NCBI GenBank assembly: GCA_949361645.1
Contig: OX442416.1
Location: 4,254,629-4,318,628, forward strand
DNA length: 64,000 nucleotides
From: Spongilla lacustris
Lineage: Eukaryota; Porifera; Demospongiae; Spongillida; Spongillidae
Direction: 5' to 3'
Shown: positions 12,728 to 23,616 of the stretch, in pieces
Position numbering within the stretch: position 1 is the first letter of the stretch
Layout of the letters: each line of letters begins with the position of its first letter
Notes under the pieces: model-generated
What the model saw: the letters and a program-made list of their open reading frames with translations, nothing else
What the model was told of the DNA's origin: nothing
The model's database searches: none
Made by a program: the position numbers and the translations under genes

Positions 12728-13128
12728 CCCCTACGAAAAAATCTTGGCATGACATGTTCCAAATTCATGCGTGATATGTTTTTGCAAGTGTTCCAGTTTT
12801 TCTAGAGCACTGTTGAACATGCTTGCATGTACATGTATGTCATTCAATTGCAGGCATATCACTCTTCTAACTTGCACAGGATGAATAGTTTCTAAAAAGC
12901 GATTCCCCGATGAGGCATACCCGCTAATATGCTAAGGGGTGTGCCACTTTATAACTTCTCGGGGGAACGCGTTTTAGAAACTCTTCAACCTGTGCAAGTT
13001 AGAAGGGTGATATGCCTGCAATTGAATGACATAAGCATGTTCAACAGTGCTCTAGAAAAACTGGAACACATGCGACAACATATCACACATGAATTTGGAA
13101 CATGTATGCCAAGATTTTTTTGTAGGGG
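12728..13128. mobile_element. 401-bp foldback MITE (family FB1)
   Basis: Two inverted arms of about 175 bp meet around a short spacer (about 12905-12968). The ends read CCCCTACGAAAAAATCTTGG and its near complement CCAAGATTTTTTTGTAGGGG. It lies in the intron between RNF113-like exons 3 and 2. No clear target duplication was seen. Copies are at 15577-15977, 21833-22222 and 35017-35422, so it was present before the units duplicated. Confidence 0.85.
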
Positions 13129-13129
13129 A

Positions 13130-13255
13130 AGGTGTGCCCATTATGGTGTGCTCCTTTTAAAGTGTGCCCATTAAGGTGTGCTCCTTTTAAAGTGTGCCCA
13201 TTGAGGTGTGCTCCTTTTAAAGTGTGCCCTTTAAGATGTGCTCCTTTTAAAGTGT
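13130..13255. repeat. 30-bp VNTR, about 4 copies
   Basis: Tandem GTGTGCCCATTAAGG followed by TGTGCTCCTTTTAAA. Unit 2 has about 4 copies (22224-22350) and unit 3 about 8 (35424-35670). It is followed by a CA microsatellite (about 13315-13367 here). Confidence 0.9.
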
Positions 13256-13334
13256 GTGACATTTTCTGTACAGTTTATGTTCATGCATCGTGTGCTTGCT
13301 ACCATACATTGCAGACACACACACACACACACAA

Positions 13335-13368
<34 letters not shown>

Positions 13369-13713
13369 ATGGAATCGTACAATTGTATGCCACAATATTT
13401 GGCCTCATCACATCTGCTACCACCTCCCTTGACCACACCCACCTGCTGGCTGCACTCCCTTGTGAGGTCTCCCTCCTCTTGCGGCCTCGAAGTACTCGGT
13501 GTAGTTGTGTCCTCTGTATATGTTGTCCTCCATACTATATATGGAAAACAAACAATATTAATTAATCATCATACAACAGACTATGAGTTTTGCAGCATAG
13601 TAGGACATGAATCACCATGGCAACTAGACATATACAAATAAAAATTTGTTCTGGAGAATAATGCTGATATTGCTGTCTTTACAGGGTTAAAACTCGTGTC
13701 ACTAAAGGGCTAA

Positions 13714-13913
13714 NNNNNNNNNNNNNNNNNNNNNNNNNNNNNNNNNNNNNNNNNNNNNNNNNNNNNNNNNNNNNNNNNNNNNNNNNNNNNNNNNNNNNNN
13801 NNNNNNNNNNNNNNNNNNNNNNNNNNNNNNNNNNNNNNNNNNNNNNNNNNNNNNNNNNNNNNNNNNNNNNNNNNNNNNNNNNNNNNNNNNNNNNNNNNNN
13901 NNNNNNNNNNNNN
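13714..13913. other. Assembly gap, 200 N
   Basis: Exactly 200 unresolved bases. The 2,649 bp on its left (11065-13713) is repeated directly on its right (13914-16562). Confidence 1.
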
Positions 13914-15361
13914 TACAGGCTGGGGTATGGTGTATAGGCTGGTGTATGGTGTATAGGCTGGTGTATGTATGGTGTATAAGCTAGTGTATGGGGTATGGTG
14001 TACAGGCTGGGGTATGGTGTATAGGATGGTGTATGGTGTACAGGCTACTGTAGTGTATGGTGTACAGGCTGGTGTATGGTGTACAGGCTAGTGTATGGTG
14101 TACAGGCTGGTGTATGGTGTACAGGCTGGTGTATGGTGTATAGGCTGGTGTATGGTGTACAGGCTGGTGTATGGTGTACAGGCTAGTGTATGGTATATAG
14201 GCTGGTGTATGGTGTACAGGCCGGTGTATGGTGTATAGGCTGGTGTATGGTGTATAGGATGGTGTATGGTGTATAGGCTGGTGTATGGTGTACAGGCTGG
14301 TGTATGGTGTATAGGTGTATAGGCTGGTGTATGGTGTACAGGCTGGTGTATGGTGTATAGGTGTATAGGCTGGTGTATGGGGTCTAGGCTGGTGTATGGT
14401 GTACAGGCTGGTGTATGGTGTACAGGCTAGTGTATGGTGTATAGGCTGGTGTATAGTGTATAGGTGTATAGGCTGGTGCATGGGGTCTAGGCTGGTGTAT
14501 GGTGTATAGGCTGGTGTATGGTGTACAGGCTGGTGTATGGTGTACAGGCTGGTGTATGGTGTACAGGCTAGTGTATGGTGTATAGGCTGGTGTATGGTGT
14601 ACAGGCTGGGGTATGGTGTATAGGATGGTGTATGGTGTATAGGATGGTGTATGGTGTACAGGCTAGTGTATGGTGTACAGGCTGGTGTATGGTGTACAGG
14701 CTGGTGTATGGGGTCTAGGCTGGTGTATGGTGTACAGGCTAGTATGGTGTACAGGCTGGGGTATGGTGTATAGGATGGTGTATGGTGTATAGGATGGTGT
14801 ATGGTGTACAGGCTAGTGTATGGTGTACAGGCTGGTGTATGGTGTACAGGCTGGTGTATGGGGTCTAGGCTGGTGTATGGTGTACAGGCTAGTGTATGGT
14901 GTACAGGCTGGTGTATGGTGTACAGGCTGGTGTATGGGTTCTAGGCTGGTGTATGGGGTCTAGGCTGGTGTATGGTGTACAGGCTGGTGTATGGGGTCTA
15001 GGCTGGTGTATGGTGTACAGGCTAGTGTATGGTGTACAGGCTGGTGTATGGTGTACAGGCTGGTGTATGGGTTCTAGGCTGGTGTATGGGGTCTAGGCTG
15101 GTGTATGGTGTACAGGCTGGTGTATGGGGTCTAGGCTGGTGTATGGTGTACAGGCTGGTGTATGGTGTACAGGCTGGTGTACAGGCTGATGTATGGTGTA
15201 TATAGGTATAGGTGTATGGTGTACTGGCTAGTGTATGGTGTACAGGCTGGTGTATGGGGTCTAGGCTGGTGTATGGTGTACAGGCTGGTGTATGGTGTAC
15301 AGGCTGGTGTATGGTGGTGTATGGGGTCTAGGCTGGTGTATGGTGTATAGGCCGGTGTATG
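13914..15361. repeat. 19-bp satellite array, unit 1 (right contig copy)
   Basis: Same array as 11065-12512, offset 2,849. The true array size at this locus is therefore uncertain. Confidence 0.95.
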
Positions 15362-15429
15362 GGCAAACACATCATGCAAACACCAGCACATACCTACACA
15401 ACACACCAGCACACATCAGACACACCAAC

Positions 15430-16183
15430 CTTCAAAGTCGCAGTAGCCTGCCTCCTTGTAGTCTTTGCAGATGTCAGGTTGGTACTCCCAAAGAACAGTA
15501 CAGGGGACCTTTCCTAGGGGAGGGAAAAATGGCCCCTACATGTAGAATGCTGTCTGCACATTATCCCGCAATGGATCCCCTACGAAAAAATCTTGGCATG
15601 ACATGTTCCAAATTCATGCGTGATATGTTTTTGCAAGTGTTCCAGTTTTTCTAGAGCACTGTTGAACATGCTTGCATGTACATGTATGTCATTCAATTGC
15701 AGGCATATCACTCTTCTAACTTGCACAGGATGAATAGTTTCTAAAAAGCGATTCCCCGATGAGGCATACCCGCTAATATGCTAAGGGGTGTGCCACTTTA
15801 TAACTTCTCGGGGGAACGCGTTTTAGAAACTCTTCAACCTGTGCAAGTTAGAAGGGTGATATGCCTGCAATTGAATGACATAAGCATGTTCAACAGTGCT
15901 CTAGAAAAACTGGAACACATGCGACAACATATCACACATGAATTTGGAACATGTATGCCAAGATTTTTTTGTAGGGGAAGGTGTGCCCATTATGGTGTGC
16001 TCCTTTTAAAGTGTGCCCATTAAGGTGTGCTCCTTTTAAAGTGTGCCCATTGAGGTGTGCTCCTTTTAAAGTGTGCCCTTTAAGATGTGCTCCTTTTAAA
16101 GTGTGTGACATTTTCTGTACAGTTTATGTTCATGCATCGTGTGCTTGCTACCATACATTGCAGACACACACACACACACACAA

Positions 16184-16217
<34 letters not shown>

Positions 16218-16793
16218 ATGGAATCGTACAATTGTATGCCACAATATTTGGCCTCATCACATCTGCTACCACCTCCCTTGACCACACCCACCTGCTGGCT
16301 GCACTCCCTTGTGAGGTCTCCCTCCTCTTGCGGCCTCGAAGTACTCGGTGTAGTTGTGTCCTCTGTATATGTTGTCCTCCATACTATATATGGAAAACAA
16401 ACAATATTAATTAATCATCATACAACAGACTATGAGTTTTGCAGCATAGTAGGACATGAATCACCATGGCAACTAGACATATACAAATAAAAATTTGTTC
16501 TGGAGAATAATGCTGATATTGCTGTCTTTACAGGGTTAAAACTCGTGTCACTAAAGGGCTAATATCACTGTATCTGACTGGCCTATAAAGGGTTACTGCA
16601 AGTGGTGACCAGTGCCCAGACCTGGTTCAAATTCTGTGCCTTCTCCATGACACCCCACTGGTCCCTGTTCTGTTCTGTCTCCATCTCCAAGGTGAGGGTG
16701 GCCTCCATGTCATGCCTCCCTCACAGACTTAGTATGTTGGGTCACCTTGCTGAGTTTGTCCTTATCTTTGTCACTGAACACTCTGAGCCTCCT
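15430..16793 (-). pseudogene. RNF113-like gene fragment, unit 1 (three exons)
   Basis: Minus strand. Exon 1 (16622-16793) follows an acceptor CCTTCATCAG and contains MEATLTLEMETEQNRDQ then MEKAQNLNQ, which aligns with the acidic, coiled segment of RNF113 just before the IYRG motif. A frameshift or stop precedes the MEAT Met. Exon 2 is 16292-16383 (IYRGHNYTEYFEAA) and exon 3 is 15430-15513 ([16 protein letters not shown]). The exon 2/3 phase is correct; the exon 1/2 junction is uncertain (exon 2 may start at the GGAG|GAC acceptor). The second half of the CCCH finger and the whole RING domain are absent, so a normal product cannot be made. The exons flank a foldback element and a VNTR. Confidence 0.78.
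15577..15977. mobile_element. Foldback MITE FB1, right contig copy
   Basis: Identical to 12728-13128, offset 2,849. Confidence 0.85.
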
Positions 16794-16848
16794 CTGATGA
16801 AGGGAAGTGGAAGGAGAGGATCATGGAAGGAGGGAAGAGGCGAGGATG

Positions 16849-17427
16849 GAGGGAGGGAGGGAGGGAGGGAGGGAGGGAGGGAGGGAGGGAGGGAGGGAGG
16901 GAGGGAGGGAGGGAGGGAGGGAGGGAGGGAGGGAGGGAGGGAGGGAGGGAGGGAGGGAGGGAGGGAGGGAGGGAGGGAGGGAGGGAGGGAGGGAGGGAGG
17001 GAGGGAGGGAGGGAGGGAGGGAGGGAGGGAGGGAGGGAGGGAGGGAGGGAGGGAGGGAGGGAGGGAGGGAGGGAGGGAGGGAGGGAGGGAGGGAGGGAGG
17101 GAGGGAGGGAGGGAGGGAGGGAGGGAGGGAGGGAGGGAGGGAGGGAGGGAGGGAGGGAGGGAGGGAGGGAGGGAGGGAGGGAGGGAGGGAGGGAGGGAGG
17201 GAGGGAGGGAGGGAGGGAGGGAGGGAGGGAGGGAGGGAGGGAGGGAGGGAGGGAGGGAGGGAGGGAGGGAGGGAGGGAGGGAGGGAGGGAGGGAGGGAGG
17301 GAGGGAGGGAGGGAGGGAGGGAGGGAGGGAGGGAGGGAGGGAGGGAGGGAGGGAGGGAGGGAGGGAGGGAGGGAGGGAGGGAGGGAGGGAGGGAGGGAGG
17401 GAGGGAGGGAGGGAGGGAGGGAGGGAG
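16849..17427. repeat. (GGGA)n microsatellite, about 145 copies, unit 1
   Basis: Pure GGGA for about 580 bp, strongly purine/pyrimidine-asymmetric. It starts 55 bp upstream, in minus-strand sense, of the acceptor of RNF113-like exon 1, so on the transcribed strand it reads (CCCT)n just before the 3' splice site. The Gly/Arg/Glu and Pro/Ser/Leu frames it generates are not genes. Unit 2 (23073-23616) and unit 3 (38770-39286) have their own arrays with interruptions. Confidence 0.97.
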
Positions 17428-17649
17428 GAGTGGGTAAATAGAGCTTGCCATTGGTGAGCATTGATAGCTGGAGTTGAGTTGTGTACTGTGGAAAACAATG
17501 CAGAATGTCATCAAAACTAGCCAATTACATTCATGTGCATATGCAGCATATGCATGCATTGCACAAGTACAAGAACTGATTCTTAGCATATACATGTACA
17601 TACTGACTTACATGTACAGAGAGAGGGGAAGAGAGGATTCATAGCCACT

Positions 17650-17796
17650 CACACAACAACACACGCACACACAGTCATGCATACATACTCACACACATGC
17701 TCACACACACAATCACACACACATATGCTCACACACACAATCACACACACATATGCTCACACACACAATCACACACACATATGCTCACACACACGC
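17650..17796. repeat. CA-rich tandem repeat
   Basis: Short tandem copies of CACACACAATCACACACACA with ATATGCT spacers. Counterparts are at about 23820-23915 and 39700-39825. Confidence 0.85.
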
Positions 17797-18470
17797 TGTC
17801 AGCTGTGGGGTATCTGCCATAGGATTCATTTCTTAGGTGCTTGCTATATGGGGTACTTGCCATAGGGCCCATATAGCTTCTTGCCATGGAGTACTTCATA
17901 GCTGTGTGCAATAGGGATCACTCCAACTCCATACACTGTAGCTGTTAGGTGTCTGCCATAGATTTGAGTTCATAGCTGTTAACTGTGTGATTGATTCTTC
18001 ATGCATCGCTTATTGCCATAGAGTTCACTCCATACATGGGCCAGGGGTAGGCCTATTCCGTCGCTGCCTGCCGTAGAGTCCAGAGTATAGTACCAGCTTT
18101 ATAGCTGCCTGTCTGCAATAGGGTCCGTGCACTCCCGTACCTCCGTAGCAGTTAGCTGAGGCCTGTGGAGTAGTAGGCTTCAGTTCTGCCATAGAATCCA
18201 GTCCACAGGCAGACTTCCAGGTCTTTAACCTGCATCTCATATCCTCGTGGGATTGATCTTCGATATTGTCGTTATCGTACCGTTCGAAATCGTCCGCGGA
18301 AGTACCGAACCAAAAGCGAAGAGCAGGCCTACAGCAGATTATCTCTGCCTACAGTAAATAGCGGTTAATAAGTTATTTTGCACGTTAAGTTGTTGTGTAC
18401 ATTATAGTGGTGGGTGGGGTCGTGGTTATAGACATCAATTTGCAATACATATCATCATTAACTACTTGTA
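17797..18470. repeat. Tandem degenerate CATAGCTGTCTGCCATAG repeats within the unit
   Basis: A degenerate ~40-bp motif alternates TGCCATAG(A/G)GT and TTCATAGCTGTTA words. It is shared with units 2 (about 23930-24320) and 3 (about 39840-40390). A minus-strand open segment near 18200-18300 is acidic (DDFERY...EDQSHEDM) and ends at a possible CAG|GTTAAA donor, so it may be another exon of the RNF113-like or a different gene. Confidence 0.5.
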
Positions 18471-18477
18471 CTTACAG

Positions 18478-18600
18478 AACAGCTCGGTCTGGGCACGGCC
18501 AACTGACGAAAGAGTAGCACGTGATATTATGCGTTTTGGATTTGGGGTGTATCTCACTAACCATTCAAGGGAAGCGCGATTTGAAGGCCCTAAGCTCTGA
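18478..18600 (+). other. Exon-like segment conserved between units, strand uncertain
   Basis: On the plus strand a frame follows the acceptor CTTACAG and reads VWARPTDERVARDI...GVYLTNHSREARFEGPKL then stop. On the minus strand the same DNA reads EWLVRYTPNPKRIISRATLS and ends at a perfect GTAAGT donor. Unit 3 (40624-40743) keeps both frames; unit 2 (about 24549-24670) has a 1-bp deletion. No family is recognised, and I cannot say which strand is coding. Confidence 0.35.
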
Positions 18601-18868
18601 AAAAATGATGAAAAATAAGTGCATTGATTACTCTCATATAATCCGGTGGCACCGAAGGAAAATATCATTTGGTTGGGAAAATATTGATGACTGAATAAGT
18701 AAATGAGATAAAATGAATGGACATTGGAAACCTTGCATAATTAATGTGGAAGTGCGGATATAGGTACCTACGGTGCGTTAAAGTACTCAAAATATGCTAA
18801 ATAGTCCCCACATAGCAAATCCGAGAGCACCTAGTCAATATAATTTTTATTTCTGCAGTTAGCTGCAG

Positions 18869-19006
18869 TTTTCTGAATGCGTCCATACATTTTCTATAGA
18901 CATTGAATTACGCAATGACCGAATACCGCGTAATCCTTTTGACCGCCAATTTCTCGATATGATTATTGTTACTATTAATTCATACGGCAAGATGGACGGT
19001 TTTTAA
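18869..19006 (+). CDS. Candidate terminal exon, unidentified
   Basis: After a CTGCAG acceptor the frame encodes 45 residues, including DIELRNDRIPRNPFDRQFLD, then continues through IIVTINSYGKMDGF to TAA. In units 2 and 3 the first 31 codons are kept with conservative changes (S/T, H/N, I/M), and homology stops exactly at the FLDM codons. Frame conservation suggests a real ancestral exon. The family is unknown. Confidence 0.35.
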   Translation, partial: FSECVHTFSIDIELRNDRIPRNPFDRQFLDMIIVTINSYGKMDGF

Positions 19007-19009
19007 CAA

Positions 19010-19985
19010 TTTACTGCTCTCTTTGTATTTGTTTTCTCAACAGGCATATAGTATGGTAAGACTCAGAATTCATCGTAGAATGCTATGGAAAGCTTGCTTT
19101 TTTTGCTGCTCGATGGGACCTTGAACGGCAATGAAATGAACTGCGCAGTGTCTTTTGAAAAGAAGGTACGATAGGCGGAACCTACTTCCTCAGCATTAGG
19201 GCTTCATTTTTTCCATGAACATACAGCGTCCCATGTGCTTCGAAAATATCTGTTCCGGAACTCTTGTAGCATTTTGTGTGAAAAGATATACACTGATATA
19301 CATGCCATTGTGTAGCGCTCTGATTATAAATATTTATTAGCATTGGTAAATTTAGGGGTACTGCCTTCCGAAGGTGGAAACTGTATAGTAAAACCATTTG
19401 CCCAATGCTCTAGGATAAAATAAGACTATGAAACTCACATTTGGGTCTTCGCTTTTTATAAACCGTTACCACTGTCCCTTCAATGCGGCCATTTCTATTT
19501 ACGAAATTGAAACTATTACGCGCGGTTATTACGCGGGATACAGCTGCCGCTACTAACCTAACAGCATATCACGATCTGTCAGAACTTTCAACGGTAAGCA
19601 TCGAGGTATATTAGATATGCACAATTAAGTTAAGACACAACAGTGACAGCTGCTAAAAAGATACACCCTACCTCACTACCATAAAAGGCTTTGTATGCGG
19701 TAATTTCCCTTGTATGAGTACAAGTACAAAACCATAAGAATCTTAATCAAAACAACATGACATCACATACAATATTTTTTAACACCGTTAAATACAGATC
19801 AGAATGCAAATGCTACCAATTACTCTAAGAGTAAACTGTGGTTTTGCAAGAGTTGGATTGGTTCGGAGTAGTGAGGAGGACTTCAAGAGCACATTTCAAG
19901 CACCACTCAAACTGGAAGACAACTACTTTCAACGGAGGTCAGACAGAAGGACGTGCAGTAGCTATGAGACCCATGTGAAAGCAAT
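19010..19985. other. Inter-unit sequence, no gene recognised
   Basis: Unique spacer between units 1 and 2. A frame at 19804-20000 (plus) is open across the unit 2 boundary but has no recognised motif. Confidence 0.4.
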
Positions 19986-20631
19986 GCATGTACAGGGTAT
20001 GTTTATTTTATGTCTAACATCAGATAAGGTTGTGGGTTCCTTTCAAGTTTAATTATATTCACAGCACAGAAGGGCAGATGTTACATGTACCGTACATGTA
20101 CATGTAGTTTGAAGGGAATACATGTAGACAAATGACACAAGTAATTTTCAGTACTCAGGTAGGTACATGTAGGTCTATGTAGGTCCATGTAGGGGTTCAT
20201 GCAGGGTATAGGTCTATGTAGGTCCATGTAGGGTTCATGCAGGGTAGGTCTACAGTGTATGTAGGTCCATGTAAGGGTTCATGCAGGGTAGGCCTATGTA
20301 AGTACATGTAGGGTGAACTGCAGGGTAGGCCTAAGGTCCATGTAGGGTAAGCCTATGTAGGTCCATGTAAGGGTTCATGTAGGGTAGGCCTATGTAGGTC
20401 CATGTAGGAGGTAGGTCTACATGTAGCTTCAGGGCAGGCAAGGTAGATGGGCCTCTAACATCAGATAAGGTTGTGGGTTCCCTTTCAAGTTTATTATATT
20501 CACAGCACAGACCATGGGCAGATCTTAGGATTAAGAGTAGGTACATGTACATGTATGACAAAAGCCTTCAGTATTCTGGTACATGTACATGTAGGAGCGC
20601 GTATGGGCTGGTTTTTTTTTTCAAAAGTATG

Positions 20632-21622
20632 ATGTATAGGCTGATGTATGGGGTATGGTGTATAAGCTGGTGTATGGTGTATAAGCTAGTGTATGGTGTA
20701 TAGGCTAGTGTATGGTATATACATGTAGGCTGGTGTATGGTGTACAGGCCGGTGTATGGTGTACAGGCTGGTGTATGGTGTACAGGCTAGTGTATGGTAT
20801 ATACATGTAGGCTGGTGTATGGTGTACAGGCCGGTGTATGGTGTATAGCTATAGGCTGGTGTATGGTGTACAGGCTGGTGTGTGGTGTATAGGCTGGTGT
20901 ATGGGGTATAGGTGTATAGGCTGGTGTATGGTGTATAGGCTGGTGTATGGTGTATAGGCTGGTGTATGGTGTATAGGCTGGTGTATGGTGTACAGGCTGG
21001 TGTATGGTGTACAGGCTGGGGTATGGTGTACAGGCTAGTGTATGGTGTATAGGCTGGTGTGTGGTGTATAGGCTGGTGTATGGGGTATATATATATAGGT
21101 GTATAGGCTGGTGTATGATGTATAGGCTGGTGTATGGTGTATAGGCTGGTGTATGGTGTATAGGCTGGTGTATGGTGTACAGGCTGGTGTATGGTGTACA
21201 GGCTGGTGTATGGTGTACAGGCTGGTGTATGGTGTATAGGCTGGTGTATGGTGTATAGGCTGGTGTATGGTGTACAGGCTGGTGTATGGGGTCTAGGCTG
21301 GTGTATGGTGTACAGGCTGGTGTATGGGGTCTAGGCTGGTGTATGGTGTACAGGCTGGTGTATGGTGTACTGGCTAGTGTATGGTGTACAGGCTGGTGTA
21401 TGGTGTACAGGCTGGTGTATGGTGTACAGGCTGGTGTATGGTGTACAGGCTGGTGTATGGGGTCTAGGCTGGTGTATGGGGTCTAGGCTGGTGTATGGTG
21501 TATAGGCTGGTGTATGGTGTACAGGCTAGTGTATGGTGTACAGGCTGGTGTATGGTGTATAGCTGGTGTATGGTGTACAGGCTGGTGTATGGAGTCTAGG
21601 CTGGTGTATGGTGTATGGGCAA
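20632..21622. repeat. 19-bp satellite array, unit 2
   Basis: About 50 copies with several ATATACATGTAGG and ATATATATAGG interruptions. It is less homogeneous than the unit 3 array. Confidence 0.95.
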
Positions 21623-21832
21623 ACACAGCATGCAAACACCAGCACATACCTACATAACACACCAGCACACACCAGACACATCAACCTTCAAAGTCGCAGT
21701 AGCCTGCCTCCTAGTAGTCTTTGCAGATGTCAGGTTGGTACTCCCAACGAACAGTACAGGGGACCTTTCCTAGGGGAGGGAAAAATGGCCCCTACATGTA
21801 GAATGCTGTCTGCACATTATCCCGCAATGGAT

Positions 21833-22222
21833 CCCCTACGAAAAAATCTTGGCATGACATGTTCCAAATTCATGCGTGATATGTTTTTGCAAGTGTTCCA
21901 GTTTTTCTAGAGCACTGTTCAACATGCTTACATGTACATGTATGTCATTAAATTGCAGGCATATCATTCTTCTAACTTGCACAGGATAAAAAGCGATTCC
22001 CTGATGAGGCATACCCGCTAATATGCTAAGGGGTGTGCCACTTTATAACTTCTCGGGGGAACGGGTTTTAGAAACTCTTCAACCTGTACAAGTTAGAAGA
22101 GTGATATGCCTGCAATTGAATGACATAAGCATGTTCAACAGTGCTCTAGAAAAACTGGAACACATGCAACAACATATCACACATGAATTTGGAACATGTA
22201 TGCCAAGATTTTTTTGTAGGGG
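21833..22222. mobile_element. Foldback MITE FB1, unit 2
   Basis: Same position in the RNF113-like intron and same ends as 12728-13128, with scattered substitutions and an 11-bp spacer deletion. Confidence 0.82.
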
Positions 22223-22223
22223 A

Positions 22224-22350
22224 AGGTGTGCCCATTATGGTGTGCTCCTTTTAAAGTGTGCCCATTAAGGTGTGCTCCTTTTAAAGTGTGCCCATTAAGG
22301 TGTGCTCCTTTTATAGTATGCCCTTTAGAGTGTGCTCCGCTTAAAGTGTG
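22224..22350. repeat. 30-bp VNTR, unit 2
   Basis: About 4 copies of the GTGTGCCC...TTTTAAA unit, the last two degenerate. Confidence 0.85.
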
Positions 22351-23072
22351 TGACATTTTCTGTACAGTTCATGTTCATGCATCGTGTGCTTGCTATCATA
22401 CATTGCAGACACACACACACAAATACACACACACACACACACACACACACAACACTCATGGAATCGTACAATTGTATGCCACAATATTTGGCCTCATCAC
22501 ATCTGCTACCACCTCCCTTTACCACACCCACCCGCTGGCTGCACTCCCTTGTGAGGTCTCCCTCCCCTCGCGGCCTCGAAGTACTCGGTGTAGTTGTGTC
22601 CTCTCCTCCTCCATACTATATATGGAAAACAAACAATATTAATTAATCATCATACAACAAACTATGAGTTTTGCAGCATAGTAGGAGGACATGAATCACC
22701 ATGGCAACTAGACATATACAAATAAAAATTTGTTCTGGAGTATAATGCTGATATTGGTGTCTTTACTGTGTTAAAACTCGTGTCACTAAAGGGCTAATAT
22801 CACTGTATCTGACTGGCTTATAAAGGGTTACTGCAAGTGGTGACCAGTGCCCAGACCTGGTTCAAATTCTGTGCCTTCTCCATGACACCCCACTGGTCCC
22901 TGTTCTGTTCTGTCTCCATCTCCAAGGTGAGGGTGGCCTCCATGTCATGCCTCCCTCTCAGACTTAGTATGTGTGGGTCGCCTTGCTGAGTTTGTCCTTA
23001 TCTACACTCTGAGCCTCCTCTGATGAAGGAAAGTGGAAGGAGAGGATCATGGAAGGAGGGAAGAGGCGAGGA

Positions 23073-23616
23073 TGGAGGGAGGGAGGGAGGGAGGGAGGGA
23101 GGGAGGGAGGGAGGGAGGGAGGGAGGGAGGGAGGGAGGGAGGGAGGGAGGGAGGGAGGGAGGGAGGGAGGGAGGGAGGGATGGGAGGGAGGGAGGGAGGG
23201 AGGGAGGGAGGGAGGGAGGGAGGGAGGGAGGGAGGGAGGGAGGGAGGGAGGGAGGGAGGGAGGGAGGGAGGGAGGGAGGGAGGGAGGGAGGGAGGGAGGG
23301 AGGGAGGGAGGGAGGGAGGGAGGGAGGGAGGGAGGGAGGGAGGGAGGGAGGGAGGGAGGGAGGGAGGGAGGGAGGGAGGGAGGGAGGGAGGGAGGGAGGG
23401 AGGGAGGGAGGGAGGGAGGGAGGGAGGGAGGGAGGGAGGGAGGGAGGGAGGGAGGGAGGGAGGGAGGGGGGAGGGAGGGAGGGAGGGAGGGAGGGAGGGA
23501 GGGAGGGAGGGAGGGAGGGAGGGAGGGAGGGAGGGAGGGAGGGAGGGAGGGAGGGAGGGAGGGAGGGAGGGAGGGAGGGAGGGAGGGAGGGAGGGAGGGA
23601 GGGAGGGAGGGAGGGA
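23073..23616. repeat. (GGGA)n microsatellite, unit 2
   Basis: About 545 bp of GGGA with one T insertion (near 23180) and one G-rich interruption (near 23465). Confidence 0.96.

Larger units (their letters stand above)
12581..13534 (-). pseudogene. RNF113-like exons 2 and 3, left contig copy
   Basis: Minus strand, two exons. Exon 2 (13443-13534) reads IYRGHNYTEYFEAARGG, matching the IYRG...NY segment that precedes the zinc finger in RNF113/Cwc24. Exon 3 (12581-12664) reads [20 protein letters not shown], the start of the CCCH finger. Exon 2 ends CAG|GTGGGT and exon 3 begins after CCCTAG; the phases join correctly as a Gly codon. RNF113 is an ubiquitin ligase of the activated spliceosome. Only the first two zinc-ligand Cys are present; the remaining ligands and the RING domain are missing, and the satellite array replaces the downstream intron. 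The donor after exon 3 is weak (GTTGGT). This copy is probably the same locus as 15430-16793, duplicated by assembly. Confidence 0.75.
13914..16562. repeat. Apparently exact copy of 11065-13713 (probable unmerged contig overlap)
   Basis: Every position I compared maps to the left copy with a constant offset of 2,849. The left copy ends at the gap and the right copy starts at it, and only the right copy continues into the rest of the unit. Open frames in the two copies translate identically. This is the signature of two contig ends covering the same sequence rather than a biological tandem duplication. Confidence 0.93.
10428..18960. repeat. RNF113-fragment segmental unit 1
   Basis: First of three homologous segments (others 19990-25035 and 32698-41105). 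Each begins with a GGGTATGTTTATTTTA block and ends at the TTTCTCGATATG block. In order they contain a ~38-bp tandem repeat, a 19-bp satellite, minus-strand RNF113-like exons, a 401-bp foldback, a 30-bp VNTR, CA microsatellites, a (GGGA)n tract and a plus-strand exon-like segment. The apparent length of unit 1 is inflated by the N gap and the exact repeat beside it. Confidence 0.9.
21686..23019 (-). pseudogene. RNF113-like gene fragment, unit 2
   Basis: Minus strand. Exon 3 at 21686-21769 (84 nt) has the CCCH-half motif. Exon 2 at about 22533-22613 has lost about 10 bp, deleting the NIY of the IYRG motif and shifting frame. Exon 1 at 22857-23019 is shorter than the 172 nt of the other units because of a deletion in the SDKDKDK region. 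The donor after exon 3 is the degenerate GTTGAT. These lesions make it a pseudogene. As in the other units, the RING and the end of the CCCH finger are absent. Confidence 0.75.

Noticed and set aside
11065..16562. Biological tandem duplication of unit 1
   Set aside because: An apparently exact match ending at an assembly gap is better explained by unmerged contig ends.
16602..17601. Long Gly-Arg-Glu and Pro-Ser-Leu open frames on both strands
   Set aside because: They are translations of the (GGGA)n microsatellite; every frame is open because a 4-bp repeat gives no stop codon. The same applies at 22964-23698 and 38503-39389.
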